Source: Veillonella denticariosi JCM 15641
GTDB lineage: Bacteria > Bacillota > Negativicutes > Veillonellales > Veillonellaceae
Reading direction: 5' to 3'
Length of the DNA: 64,000 nt
Assembly (NCBI RefSeq): GCF_002959855.1
Contig: NZ_PPDB01000001.1
Span: 1-64,000, forward strand
Shown: positions 55,517 through 63,951 of the stretch, piece after piece
Layout: each line of letters starts with the position of its first letter
Position numbering within the stretch: position 1 is the stretch's first letter
The notes under the pieces: generated by a model
The model's database searches: none
Seen by the model: only the letters and a program-made list of their open reading frames with translations
Told to the model about the DNA's origin: nothing
Made by a program: the position numbers and the translations under genes

Positions 55517-56587
55517 ATGAGCGAAAAGAACATTGTATTGATTCCCGGTGACGGTATCGGTACCGAGATTATTGCGGCGGCGAAGGCCGTGTGCGACGTG
55601 GCGTTTGAAAAGGCGGGCGTAGCGGTTAACTGGATTGATAAAAAGGCGGGCGGTGCGTCTATCGATGCATACGGCGTGCCGTTGACAGAAGATACGGTTG
55701 AGGCTTGTAAGCAGGCCGATGCCGTATTGTTGGGCGCCGTTGGCGGTCCTAAATGGGATAATGTAGATCCGTCGATCCGTCCGGAAAAGGCAATCCTCGG
55801 TCTTCGCAAGGAGCTCGGTTTGTTCTGTAATTTGCGTCCTGTTAAGATTTATCCGTCATTGCAGGAATATTCTCCGCTTAAAAAGGATCTTGTGCAGGAT
55901 GTAGATTTTGTCATCGTTCGCGAGTTGACGGGCGGTATTTATTTCGGTGAACGCGAAGAGGCGCAAGGTGAAGGTGCTGATGAGTTCGCCTGGGACAAGG
56001 AAACATACAGCCGCTATGAAGTGGAACGCATCATGGATATCGCTATGGAGACGGCTCGAAAACGCAATAAAAAGGTCGTATCCGTAGATAAGGCGAATGT
56101 ACTGGCGTCCTCCCGTTTATGGCGCAAAATTGCGCAGGAAAAAGCGGCTGCAAATCCGGATATCAGCACGGATTACTTCTATGTGGATAATACGGCGATG
56201 CAGCTCGTTGTAAATCCTGCTCAGTTTGATGTTATCGTAACGACGAACCTCTTCGGCGATATTCTTTCTGATGAAGGCGCCGTTATCTCCGGCTCTATCG
56301 GCTTATTGCCGTCCGCATCCATGGGTACCGGGACCGCTTTGTATGAACCGATACATGGATCCGCGCCGGATATTATGGGTCGGAACTTGGCGAATCCGTT
56401 GGGGACAATCCTGTCCGCCGCGATGATGTGCCGTCATTCCCTTGATTTACCTCAGGTGGCTGACGCTATTGAAAGCGCCGTGGAACAAGTACTCGTTGAC
56501 GGATATCGCACGGGCGATATTTACCGTGAAGGAATGAAACGGATGGGGACAACAGAAATGGCGCAAGCGGTGATTGATCGCCTATAA
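55517..56587 (+). CDS. leuB: 3-isopropylmalate dehydrogenase
   Basis: This 356-residue NAD-dependent decarboxylating dehydrogenase has VLIPGDGIGTEI, GAVGGPKWD, RKELGLFCNLRPVKIYP, the substrate-binding RELTGGIYFGERE, and YEPIHGSAPDIMGRNLANPLGT. Length is normal. The start at 55517 follows GGAGAGGTAAG. It completes the leucine operon; the hairpin repeat after it may act as its terminator. Confidence 0.94.
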   Translation: MSEKNIVLIPGDGIGTEIIAAAKAVCDVAFEKAGVAVNWIDKKAGGASIDAYGVPLTEDTVEACKQADAVLLGAVGGPKWDNVDPSIRPEKAILGLRKELGLFCNLRPVKIYPSLQEYSPLKKDLVQDVDFVIVRELTGGIYFGEREEAQGEGADEFAWDKETYSRYEVERIMDIAMETARKRNKKVVSVDKANVLASSRLWRKIAQEKAAANPDISTDYFYVDNTAMQLVVNPAQFDVIVTTNLFGDILSDEGAVISGSIGLLPSASMGTGTALYEPIHGSAPDIMGRNLANPLGTILSAAMMCRHSLDLPQVADAIESAVEQVLVDGYRTGDIYREGMKRMGTTEMAQAVIDRL

Positions 56588-56600
56588 ATTCCTTTTAGTA

Positions 56601-56682
56601 AACAATAAGACTCCGATGCGCTTCAGTGACCACCCACCTCGTTCCACGAGGCCTCCAAGTCGCTCATCGGAGTCTTATTGTT
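56601..56682. repeat. Hairpin repeat after leuB with a perfect 18-bp stem
   Basis: AACAATAAGACTCCGATG (56601-56618) and CATCGGAGTCTTATTGTT (56665-56682) are perfect reverse complements. The loop contains CCACCCACCTCG, a small CCTCG...CGAGG stem and GCCTCCAAGTCG, the family words shared with the elements at 38.0 and 55.4 kb. It probably also terminates leuB. The rest of the 340-bp gap contains one more unit. Confidence 0.8.
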
Positions 56683-56699
56683 CTATTCTTAGAATTTTT

Positions 56700-56765
56700 A
56701 GTCGTCAATCACCTAAAAAGGGATGCCACCCACTGCGTGCGCCAAGTCGGATTGAAAGGCCTTGT
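56700..56765. repeat. Second repeat unit in the leuB downstream gap
   Basis: GCCACCCACTGCGTGCGCC and AAGTCGGATTGAAAGGCC (56725-56761) nearly match the loop of the 38.0-kb element, and TCAATC...GATTGA frame it. No coding content is supported; an 82-codon frame across this region is rejected. Confidence 0.6.
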
Positions 56766-56927
56766 TTTTTGCGTTTACACCTATTCCGGGGATTGTTTTT
56801 AAATCGCTTGCTTTTTTCATAGCGCATTGCTCCTGTTTGCTAGAAATTCAAATGTTGCTTTTTCTATATTTTAGCATAATAATATTACTTGCAATGATTC
56901 TGTTGAGCTGAGCGCAAAGGGGGACTT

Positions 56928-57470
56928 ATGACATCATCTACATACAGAGATTTAACGATTACTGCATTATTAATGGCCTTAGCCATCATGATTCCCATCG
57001 TGATGCCGTTGAAGGTCGTGATACCGCCGGCATCATATACCTTGGCGAGTCACGTGCCGATTTTTTTGGCCATGTTTTTATCCCGTAAGATGACGGCCTG
57101 CGTAGTCCTGGGCTCGACGTTGGGATTCTTTGTGGCCGGATTTCCTCTTGTCATCGTTATGCGCGCCGCATCGCATATCCTATTTGCGATGTTAGGGGCC
57201 CTTTATATCAGGAACCATCGAGCTGTTTTGTCCGGCGGCTTGTCGTTTGCCTTGTTTAACCTCGGCTGCGCTGTTGTTCATGCTATTGGCGAGGTTCTGG
57301 CGTGTCTGCTCTTTTACACTACGACGACTCTCCCGAATATCGATCTCGTGTACGTCGTATTCGGCCTTGTCGGTGGCGGTACCATCATACATAGCCTGGT
57401 GGACGGCTATATTTCGTTATATATCTATCGGGCGATTCCTAAACGGTTTTTACTTGGTGAAAGTAAATAA
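56928..57470 (+). CDS. ECF transporter S component-like membrane protein
   Basis: This 180-residue protein has five or six hydrophobic segments and the layout of small vitamin-binding S components of energy-coupling-factor transporters: RDLTITALLMALAIMIPIVMP at the start, then PASYTLASHVPIFLAMFLS, and a C-terminal VVFGLVGGGTIIHSLVDGYI. The vitamin or cofactor is not readable. AAAGGGGG precedes the ATG. It stands alone; ECF A and T components would be elsewhere. Confidence 0.78.
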   Translation: MTSSTYRDLTITALLMALAIMIPIVMPLKVVIPPASYTLASHVPIFLAMFLSRKMTACVVLGSTLGFFVAGFPLVIVMRAASHILFAMLGALYIRNHRAVLSGGLSFALFNLGCAVVHAIGEVLACLLFYTTTTLPNIDLVYVVFGLVGGGTIIHSLVDGYISLYIYRAIPKRFLLGESK

Positions 57471-57620
57471 ATTGTACCTATAGATACAGACATAGTTATG
57501 TGCTTTCAGTATAATGAGAATAAATCAGATAACCTATATGTGTTAAATGCATAGTATTAATCACCGCAACGTGATCAGGATATGTATCATGTGCGACGTT
57601 AGGGTATTAATGGATGTAGC

Positions 57621-57682
57621 ACACATGGGCCATGTGTTGTTAAACAATCACGTGAAAGTAGCTATAGAGGCTCAACTTTCAC
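57621..57682. promoter_or_regulatory. Palindrome and inverted GTGAAAG pair upstream of the flavoprotein
   Basis: ACACATGG-g-CCATGTGT (57621-57637) is a perfect 8-1-8 palindrome. Just after it, ACGTGAAAGT (from about 57650) faces ACTTTCACG (57674-57682). A TATAAT lies at 57510-57515. The palindrome is a candidate operator for the flavodiiron gene. Confidence 0.4.
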
Positions 57683-57701
57683 GGGATAGATGGAGGTTAT
57701 T

Positions 57702-58889
57702 ATGAGAAAGCACATTAAAAACAATGTTTCGTGGGTCGGTAAAATTGATTGGGAACTACAGGAGTTTCACGGTTCCGATTACACCATCAATAACGGTTCC
57801 AGTCAGAATGCGTATTTGATTGAAGAGGAGAAGACGGTCCTCGTCGATACGGTGTGGAAGCCTCATTCTACGGAATTTATCGATAATCTCGAGTCTGAAA
57901 TCGATTTGAATACGATTGATTTTATCGTATGTAATCACGGTGAAGTGGATCATAGCGGTTCGCTCCCTGCGTTGATGGAGCGGATTCCGAATACGCCGAT
58001 TTACTGTACGGAAAATGCGGTGAAGTCCCTCGTAGGGCAATATCATCATCCGGAATGGAATTTCAAGACTGTTAAGACCGGCGATTCCGTGGATATCGGG
58101 AACGGCAAGTCTCTGGTGTTCGTTGAAATGCGTATGCTTCACTGGCCTGACTCGATGGCGACATATATGACGGGCGATAATATTTTGTTCTCTAACGATG
58201 CGTTCGGGCAACATTTCGCCGTAGAGGAACTGTGGGCGGACAAGGCGGATCAGTGCCGTTTGTGGGCCGAGGCTATGAAATACTATGCCAATATTTTGAA
58301 TCCTTTCTCTCCATTGGTGAAAGCTAAGGTTGAGGAAATTCAAAAGCTCAACCTGCCGATCGATATCATCGCTACGAGTCACGGTGCCATCTGGCGTGAA
58401 AATCCTATGCAGATCGTAGAAAAGTATTACGAATGGTCTCAGGCGTATCAGGAAGATCAGATTACCGTCGTGTACGATACCATGTGGGACGGTACGAAGA
58501 AATTGGCGCATCGGATTGCAGATGAAGTTGCAAAACAATCTCCGGATACACGGGTTAAGATTTTTAACATCAGCAAGACGAATAAGAACGATATCATGAC
58601 GGAAGTCTTCAAGTCGAAAGCCATCGCCGTGGGATCGCCGACCGTGGGCAACAGCGTACTTTCATCCGTAGCGGGCTGGCTCGATTTCTTGCGTGAATTA
58701 AAGTTTAAGAATAAAAAGGCCGCTGTGTTCGGCACATACGGCTGGTCCGGTGAGTCGACTAAGGTTTTGCGCGAAGAATTGACGAAATTCGGTTTTGCCG
58801 TAGTAGAGCCGGAAATTAAATGTAACTGGAATCCGGAACAGATCGATTTTGATAAGGCGGCACCGCTCGTAACGGCTTTGTTGAAATAG
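57702..58889 (+). CDS. FprA-type flavodiiron protein (A-type flavoprotein)
   Basis: This 395-residue protein has an N-terminal metallo-beta-lactamase-like diiron domain with the ligand motif HGEVDHSG (His79, Glu81, Asp83, His84) and a C-terminal flavodoxin domain (about 250-395) that binds FMN (VVYDTMWDGTKKLAHRI, GTYGWSGE). Such enzymes reduce O2 or NO and protect anaerobes; which substrate is favoured here is inferred. The start at 57702 follows GGAGGTTATT. No rubredoxin domain is fused. Confidence 0.92.
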   Translation: MRKHIKNNVSWVGKIDWELQEFHGSDYTINNGSSQNAYLIEEEKTVLVDTVWKPHSTEFIDNLESEIDLNTIDFIVCNHGEVDHSGSLPALMERIPNTPIYCTENAVKSLVGQYHHPEWNFKTVKTGDSVDIGNGKSLVFVEMRMLHWPDSMATYMTGDNILFSNDAFGQHFAVEELWADKADQCRLWAEAMKYYANILNPFSPLVKAKVEEIQKLNLPIDIIATSHGAIWRENPMQIVEKYYEWSQAYQEDQITVVYDTMWDGTKKLAHRIADEVAKQSPDTRVKIFNISKTNKNDIMTEVFKSKAIAVGSPTVGNSVLSSVAGWLDFLRELKFKNKKAAVFGTYGWSGESTKVLREELTKFGFAVVEPEIKCNWNPEQIDFDKAAPLVTALLK

Positions 58890-58959
58890 TAATCATGTAA
58901 CCTTGTAACGGTTTTGTGTAGCGGTTTTTCTTGGAATAGTAAAATTAAATAATATAATA

Positions 58960-59064
58960 ATCTCTCTGTATACTGAAGTTCATTTTTTAATAGTTAATAT
59001 ATAGCACTATTAATGGGTGAGGTGTAGATCGTATCTACCACAGGTCATACAGAGGGATTTTTGC
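58960..59064 (+). ncRNA. Structured RNA candidate with a three-way junction
   Basis: A 12-bp outer stem pairs ATCTCTCTGTAT (58960-58971) with ATACAGAGGGAT (59047-59058), followed by TTTT. Inside are two hairpins: TAATAGT...ACTATTA, extended by TCATT/AATGGGTGA, and GTGTAGAT-cgt-ATCTACCAC. The gap of 686 bp (58890-59575) has no gene. It may be a riboswitch-like or sRNA element, or just the flavoprotein terminator; no known family is recognised. Confidence 0.45.
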
Positions 59065-59384
59065 AATTATATTCAAATTATATAAGTATATATAGTTCCG
59101 TATATCTGTGCGTTTATGAAGAACTGCTGAAAAATTCACAGCTTATAGGTCATTGTTAAATGAAAATTATGTGATTTGCAGCGTATAGTGTTTTTATAAA
59201 CTTATAATTAACTGGTTTATTTATAAGTTAAGAAAAATAATATGTAAAAAATGACTCTTAATATGAGGAAAAATCTACACTTAGTAGGAATTTGTCGATT
59301 TGCTGAAAATAGTAGAAAAGTTTAATTTGACGGCATTTACAGACTTCATGAAGAAATCTTAATGAGACAATGTAAAGAAAATAC

Positions 59385-59413
59385 TTGTATCTGTTTCCGA
59401 TATCTGATATGAT
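59385..59413 (+). promoter_or_regulatory. Promoter of the trimeric autotransporter gene
   Basis: TTGTAT (59385-59390) and TATGAT (59408-59413) are separated by 17 bp, giving an untranslated leader of about 155 nt. Confidence 0.6.
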
Positions 59414-59575
59414 GTGCGGGCAATAAACAATATAAATTATTCTTAAACCAAGAATGGTGAAATGGAGATGAAATTTTATATTTCTGAACCTCTATTCTAT
59501 CATGAGAGCCGTGGTATTAATTTATATTGACTGTATATCAGGTTAATAAGTTTAATCTAAAGTGAAGGTGTAAGA

Positions 59576-61333
59576 ATGAGAGAAAACAAACATTCAAAAA
59601 ATTTAGCGTATGCTGTATTGGCTGCTGTTGCAGTCGGTGCGACTGTAGTGCCTGCGAGTGTGACAATGGCGGCAAGTACTGACTATGGTACAGGAAATAC
59701 TATAGCTAGAGGTACAAGTAATGCTACTGTTATCGGTACGGGTAACAGCGTTATTCCTGCGGATCATAGTTACCGTGATCGTAATTATATTAATGAACCC
59801 GATGATTCGACTCGCGTGGAAGGTAACTTTGGTTCCGACTCTGTTGCGATTGGTAATGAGAACATCGCACGAGGTAGTAGCGCCATTGCTATCGGTGATT
59901 TATCTCACGCAAATTTGAGTGAAGCGACAGCTATCGGTCATAATGCACAGGCTGATCGCGTATCCTCCACGGCAATCGGTACGCGTTCAGGGGCTCTTGC
60001 TGATCGTTCTATAGCTATCGGACATGAAGCACTTTCGGGTGGTTATAAAGCTAATGCAATCGGTTCTGATGCACGCACTTTTGGTAATCACTCTAATGCT
60101 ATGGGATCTTCCGCGTATGCGAATGGTGAGCATGCACAGGCGTATGGTGCTGGCGCAAATGCTGAGGGAGAACGTTCCAATGCATTCGGCTCTGATACTA
60201 AAGCAACTGCAAATTATGCAACTGCTATCGGTGATAAAGCGGAAGCCACTACTGAAAACTCCGTTGCATTAGGTCATTTATCTGCTACACGTGCGGCTAC
60301 CAATGTATCCAGTGCAAGCATTGCTAATCACACATTCGGTGGCTTTGCCGGTACTTCCCCTACAGGTTCCGTATCCGTAGGTAAAGAAGGTCAGGAACGT
60401 CAAATTCATAATGTGGCTGCCGGTGAAATTTCCGCTACATCCACAGATGCTGTAAACGGTAGTCAATTGTACTCCGTAGCAAATGATTTGCAAACACAAA
60501 TCACTAACGGTATTAGTACTGAAATTACCAATGTTAATGGCCGTATCGGTGAATTGGGTAAACGTATTAATCGCGTAGGTGCTGGTTCTGCTGCATTGGC
60601 ATCCTTGCATCCATTGGACTTCAATCCGGATGATAAATGGACTATCGCTGCAGGTTACGGTCATTACCGCAACGCGAATGCAGGTGCTTTAGGTGCTTTC
60701 TACCGTCCTAATGAAGATACAATGATTTCCATCGGAAGTACTGTAGGTAGCGGTAATCCTCAATTAAATGCAGGTATATCCTTACGCCTCGGCAAACGTG
60801 CTCCGGAATCCCGTTCCCGCGTAGCTATGGGTCGTGAAATTGCTGAACTTAATGCACGTCTTCAAGATATGGAAAACAGATACAATAACTTGTTACAAAT
60901 CTTGAATCCACATGCTATCGATCCTAGCAAAACTGCTGAATTCCCGGATGTTCCTAAAAATCATTGGGCTTACCAATACATTAGCCAATTGGCTGGTAAT
61001 GGTATTCTTGTGGGCTATCCTGACGGTACGTTCAAGGGCGATGTGAAGATGACTCGCTATGAATTCGCAACTATGTTGTATCGTGCACTTCAAAACGGTG
61101 CTCCAATCGATGACAATATGCGTCGTGCAATGGATGAATTCGGTCCTGAATTACAAAACATCCGTCTTAACCATTATCGCATTGACCGTATTTCTGGTGA
61201 TGATAATGATCGTCATAAGACAGAACGTGTTCGCGTTAATAACGAACCTAAAAACGAACGTGACGTATATGGTTCCCGTATCTCTGCAACAAGTACAACA
61301 ACTACAACAGATACAACCACTCCAACAAAATAA
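59576..61333 (+). CDS. YadA-type trimeric autotransporter adhesin with C-terminal SLH domain
   Basis: This 585-residue surface protein has a signal peptide (about 1-33) and a YadA-like head of degenerate 14-residue repeats (about 85-235; repeated AIG, such as SVAIGNENIARGSSAIAIGD). A neck and short stalk follow (270-330; IHNVAAGEISATSTDAVNGS), then the YadA anchor barrel (about 331-406). Unusually it continues for 180 residues: a coiled coil (417-443), an SLH domain (about 455-507; FPDVPKNHWAYQYISQLAGN, DGTFKGDVKMTRYEFATMLY) and a Thr-rich tail. SLH domains tie outer-membrane proteins to the cell wall in Negativicutes, so this adhesin may be anchored to the peptidoglycan. GAAGGTG precedes the start. 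Confidence 0.9.
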   Translation: MRENKHSKNLAYAVLAAVAVGATVVPASVTMAASTDYGTGNTIARGTSNATVIGTGNSVIPADHSYRDRNYINEPDDSTRVEGNFGSDSVAIGNENIARGSSAIAIGDLSHANLSEATAIGHNAQADRVSSTAIGTRSGALADRSIAIGHEALSGGYKANAIGSDARTFGNHSNAMGSSAYANGEHAQAYGAGANAEGERSNAFGSDTKATANYATAIGDKAEATTENSVALGHLSATRAATNVSSASIANHTFGGFAGTSPTGSVSVGKEGQERQIHNVAAGEISATSTDAVNGSQLYSVANDLQTQITNGISTEITNVNGRIGELGKRINRVGAGSAALASLHPLDFNPDDKWTIAAGYGHYRNANAGALGAFYRPNEDTMISIGSTVGSGNPQLNAGISLRLGKRAPESRSRVAMGREIAELNARLQDMENRYNNLLQILNPHAIDPSKTAEFPDVPKNHWAYQYISQLAGNGILVGYPDGTFKGDVKMTRYEFATMLYRALQNGAPIDDNMRRAMDEFGPELQNIRLNHYRIDRISGDDNDRHKTERVRVNNEPKNERDVYGSRISATSTTTTTDTTTPTK

Positions 61334-61387
61334 TTTCTATAGATGGCCGTCGGCTATCTATAGAAGAGATGCATTCTCCTTTCAAAG

Positions 61388-61420
61388 CCAACCGTATCCT
61401 TCGGATGCGGTTGGTTTTTT
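61388..61420 (+). terminator. Terminator of the autotransporter gene
   Basis: CCAACCGTATCC and GGATGCGGTTGG pair around TTC, with one wobble, followed by TTTTTT. Confidence 0.9.
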
Positions 61421-61484
61421 GTGTATCTATATGGCTGAGGATATAATAAATTGATGTTTTGTTAGTGATGGAGTGTGCGATAGT

Positions 61485-61898
61485 ATGTATGAACTTGTAA
61501 ATGAAGCGAATTTAATTATCTCATTTGATATGGACGTTGAATTATCTGGATATGGAGTATTTGGCGTTTATGTCAGACAGGGATATAATACTTGTTCCGG
61601 TTATATTGATCCTAGTGATTGGACAGGAATCGAGAATGGTTATAAGGAGTTAATTAACTTGTATCAGACATGCAAAGGGCAGGCTACCTTTTGTTATTGC
61701 CTGACTGGTGGGGGTAACAAAGTTGTATTTTCCTTAGACTATAAGGGTAGTTTGAAAATTGAGGTTAATATTGTTGATTTTAATTACAGGGGTGAAATGA
61801 CGGTAGAAGGTCTTGATCAAACATATTTGCCTAAATTTATTAACTTTTTTAAAGAGTTTCTAGAAAGAAAACCTATCGATAAATATAATGAAATATAG
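61485..61898 (+). CDS. Unknown small cytosolic protein, possibly immunity-like
   Basis: This 137-residue protein (MYELVNEANLIISFDMDVEL at the start) is rich in beta strands and aromatic residues, with a hydrophobic SGYGVFGVYVRQGY block and a helical C-terminus FINFFKEFLERKPI. No signal peptide or membrane helix is seen. The size, fold pattern and orphan position resemble immunity proteins of polymorphic toxin systems, but no toxin gene is near, so this is weak. The start at 61485 has GGAG about 12 bases upstream; GTG at 61473 is an alternative. Confidence 0.6.
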   Translation: MYELVNEANLIISFDMDVELSGYGVFGVYVRQGYNTCSGYIDPSDWTGIENGYKELINLYQTCKGQATFCYCLTGGGNKVVFSLDYKGSLKIEVNIVDFNYRGEMTVEGLDQTYLPKFINFFKEFLERKPIDKYNEI

Positions 61899-61936
61899 TA
61901 TAGCGAATAGCTATAGGTTGAGAAAATATGATAAAT

Positions 61937-61972
61937 AAAACAGCCGCAATGCATTTGCATTGCGGCTGTTTT
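61937..61972. terminator. Perfect bidirectional terminator
   Basis: AAAACAGCCGCAATG and CATTGCGGCTGTTTT form a 15-bp stem around a 6-nt loop, with A and T runs on its two sides. It lies between the unknown gene and the convergent rbs operon. Confidence 0.9.
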
Positions 61973-62103
61973 CATGCCAGTTTCCATATATTCATCAAGA
62001 TACAGGTTAAAATCAACAGGCGTCTAGCCACTACAGGCTGACATCGGTGATTTTATTTGTATCGATGGGGTGTTTACCCGTTTCTACTTACGGGATAAAT
62101 GTC

Positions 62104-63006
62104 TTATTTTTTAACAACTTTAAGATCTACAGGGATTTTAGCTTCTACAGCTTCGCCTTTGATGACTTTTTGAGCTGTATCGATAGCGATTTTACCCATC
62201 TGATCCGGTTGTTGAGCAATTGTTGCAGCCAATGTGCCGTCTTGAACAGCTTTGTCCGCATCCGCAGTACCGTCAAAGCCTACGATAAAGATTGTTTTAC
62301 CTGCGGATTTAGCGGCTTGGATAGCACCCAGTGCCATTTCGTCGTTATGAGCGAAGATAGCTTGTACATCCGGATTAGCTTGCAACATGTTTGTCGTTAC
62401 ATTCAAGCCTTTTGTACGGTCGAAGTCAGCGCTTTGTTTTGCCACGACTGTTAAGGATTTGTCAGCTACATTATGGAAGCCTTGGCCGCGTTCACGCGTT
62501 GCGGAAGCACCGGGGATACCTTCAAGCTCAGCTACTTTAGCACCATTGCCTAATTTATCAGCGATAAGTTGTGCCGCCATTTCGCCGCCTTTTACGTTAT
62601 CGGAAGCGATGTGAGCTACTACCTTGCCTTTGTCGGCGGAGCGGTCAACAGTGATTACAGGAATGTTTTTAGCATTTGCCGCTTCTACGGACGTAGAAAT
62701 CGCTGCGGAGTCTACAGGGTTGACGATCAATACGGATACGCCGCTTTCAAGCAAATCGGAAATATCATTTGCCTGTTTTGCAGGATCGTTTTGCGCATCA
62801 ACGATTTTGACTTTAAGACCGAGCGCCTTAGCTTGGGCTTCAACGCCTTCTTTCATAGACACGAAGAATGGATTATTCAATGTGGAAACAGAGAAGCCGA
62901 TCGTGCCGGATTTTTTGTCGCCGCCGTTATCGGAACTTTTACCACAGCCCGCTACAAGACCGATAACCATAATGGCCATCACCAAAAGTAACAATAGTTT
63001 TTTCAT
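62104..63006 (-). CDS. rbsB: Ribose-type ABC transporter substrate-binding lipoprotein
   Basis: This 300-residue periplasmic sugar-binding protein has a lipobox LVAGC (Cys21), which makes it a lipoprotein, unlike soluble E. coli RbsB. It has GFSVSTLNNPFFVSMKEG, NPVDSAAISTSVEAANAKNI, ITVDRSADKG and the second-lobe IFAHNDEMALGAIQAA, which match ribose/galactose binding proteins. GGAGGTTCC precedes the start. It lies after rbsC in the rbsA-rbsC-rbsB order. Confidence 0.92.
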   Translation of the reverse strand: MKKLLLLLVMAIMVIGLVAGCGKSSDNGGDKKSGTIGFSVSTLNNPFFVSMKEGVEAQAKALGLKVKIVDAQNDPAKQANDISDLLESGVSVLIVNPVDSAAISTSVEAANAKNIPVITVDRSADKGKVVAHIASDNVKGGEMAAQLIADKLGNGAKVAELEGIPGASATRERGQGFHNVADKSLTVVAKQSADFDRTKGLNVTTNMLQANPDVQAIFAHNDEMALGAIQAAKSAGKTIFIVGFDGTADADKAVQDGTLAATIAQQPDQMGKIAIDTAQKVIKGEAVEAKIPVDLKVVKK

Positions 63007-63015
63007 AGGAACCTC

Positions 63016-63951
63016 CTAGGCTTTCTTGCGGTCTGCAAGAACCGCCAATAAAATGACAATACCTTTTACGACTTGTTGATAGAAACTGGAAACGTCGAGA
63101 ATATTTAACCCGTTGTTGAGGGTACCGATAATGAGGGCACCGATGAGAGTGCCGACGATATGACCACGACCGCCTGCAAGGCTTGTACCGCCAAGAACCA
63201 CCGCCGCGATAGCGTCCAGTTCATAGCCTGCACCTGCTGTCGGTTGTGCAGAGTTAAGACGAGAAGTGATGATTGCACCGGCGATGCCGCAGAGCATACC
63301 GGTTAAGGCATACACGAAGATTTTAACGCGGTCAATCTTGATACCGGCAATGTAACTGACCTTTTCGCTGCCCCCTACGGCGTATGTTTTGCGACCTAAG
63401 GAGGTACGGCTCAATACGAACCAGAGGATGATGAAAGCCAGAAACATTGTGATAGCCGGTACCGGAAGGCCTGCGATGTCCCCCTGGCCGAAGGCGTGGA
63501 ATAGAGGGTCCTGCGTAAGTCCGGAAATCGGATTCCCGTCGGTGAATACCAAGGTCGCACCGCGGTAAATTGTCATCGTCGCCAGTGTAGCGATAAATGG
63601 AGCTACGCGGCCGTAGGTGATAACGAGACCGTTGATGCCGCCCAATACGAGGCCGGCGCCCGCCGCTAATACAATGGCTAATACAGGGTCAGTGCCAGTT
63701 ACGATGAGGTTGGCCATCACCGCACTGGAGAGGGCGAGGATGGAGCCGACCGATAAGTCGATGCCGCCCGTCAGGATGACGAAGGTCATACCGAAGGCGA
63801 TAATCGCATTGATGGATACTTGGCGCAACAAGTTACGCAAGTTAGAGAATTCAAGAAAACTGTTGTTCATGACAGAGATGATTACAAATAATAAGATGAG
63901 GCCGATGAGGGGGCCTAATTTTTTTACATATTGCAGAGCTTTGCTGTCCAT
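63016..63951 (-). CDS. rbsC: Ribose-type ABC transporter permease
   Basis: This 311-residue inner-membrane permease has about eight to ten helices, NAIIAFGMTFVILTGGIDLSVGS, GGINGLVITYGRVAPFIATL, and the late conserved VVLGGTSLAGGRGHIVGTLIG. These match the BPD_transp_2/RbsC family. AGGAGGACA precedes the ATG, which overlaps the rbsA stop (TAATG). It ends 10 bases before rbsB. Confidence 0.93.
   Translation of the reverse strand: MDSKALQYVKKLGPLIGLILLFVIISVMNNSFLEFSNLRNLLRQVSINAIIAFGMTFVILTGGIDLSVGSILALSSAVMANLIVTGTDPVLAIVLAAGAGLVLGGINGLVITYGRVAPFIATLATMTIYRGATLVFTDGNPISGLTQDPLFHAFGQGDIAGLPVPAITMFLAFIILWFVLSRTSLGRKTYAVGGSEKVSYIAGIKIDRVKIFVYALTGMLCGIAGAIITSRLNSAQPTAGAGYELDAIAAVVLGGTSLAGGRGHIVGTLIGALIIGTLNNGLNILDVSSFYQQVVKGIVILLAVLADRKKA

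Noticed and set aside
56574-56822. 82-codon frame after leuB
   Set aside because: It lies in the hairpin repeats and begins inside leuB.
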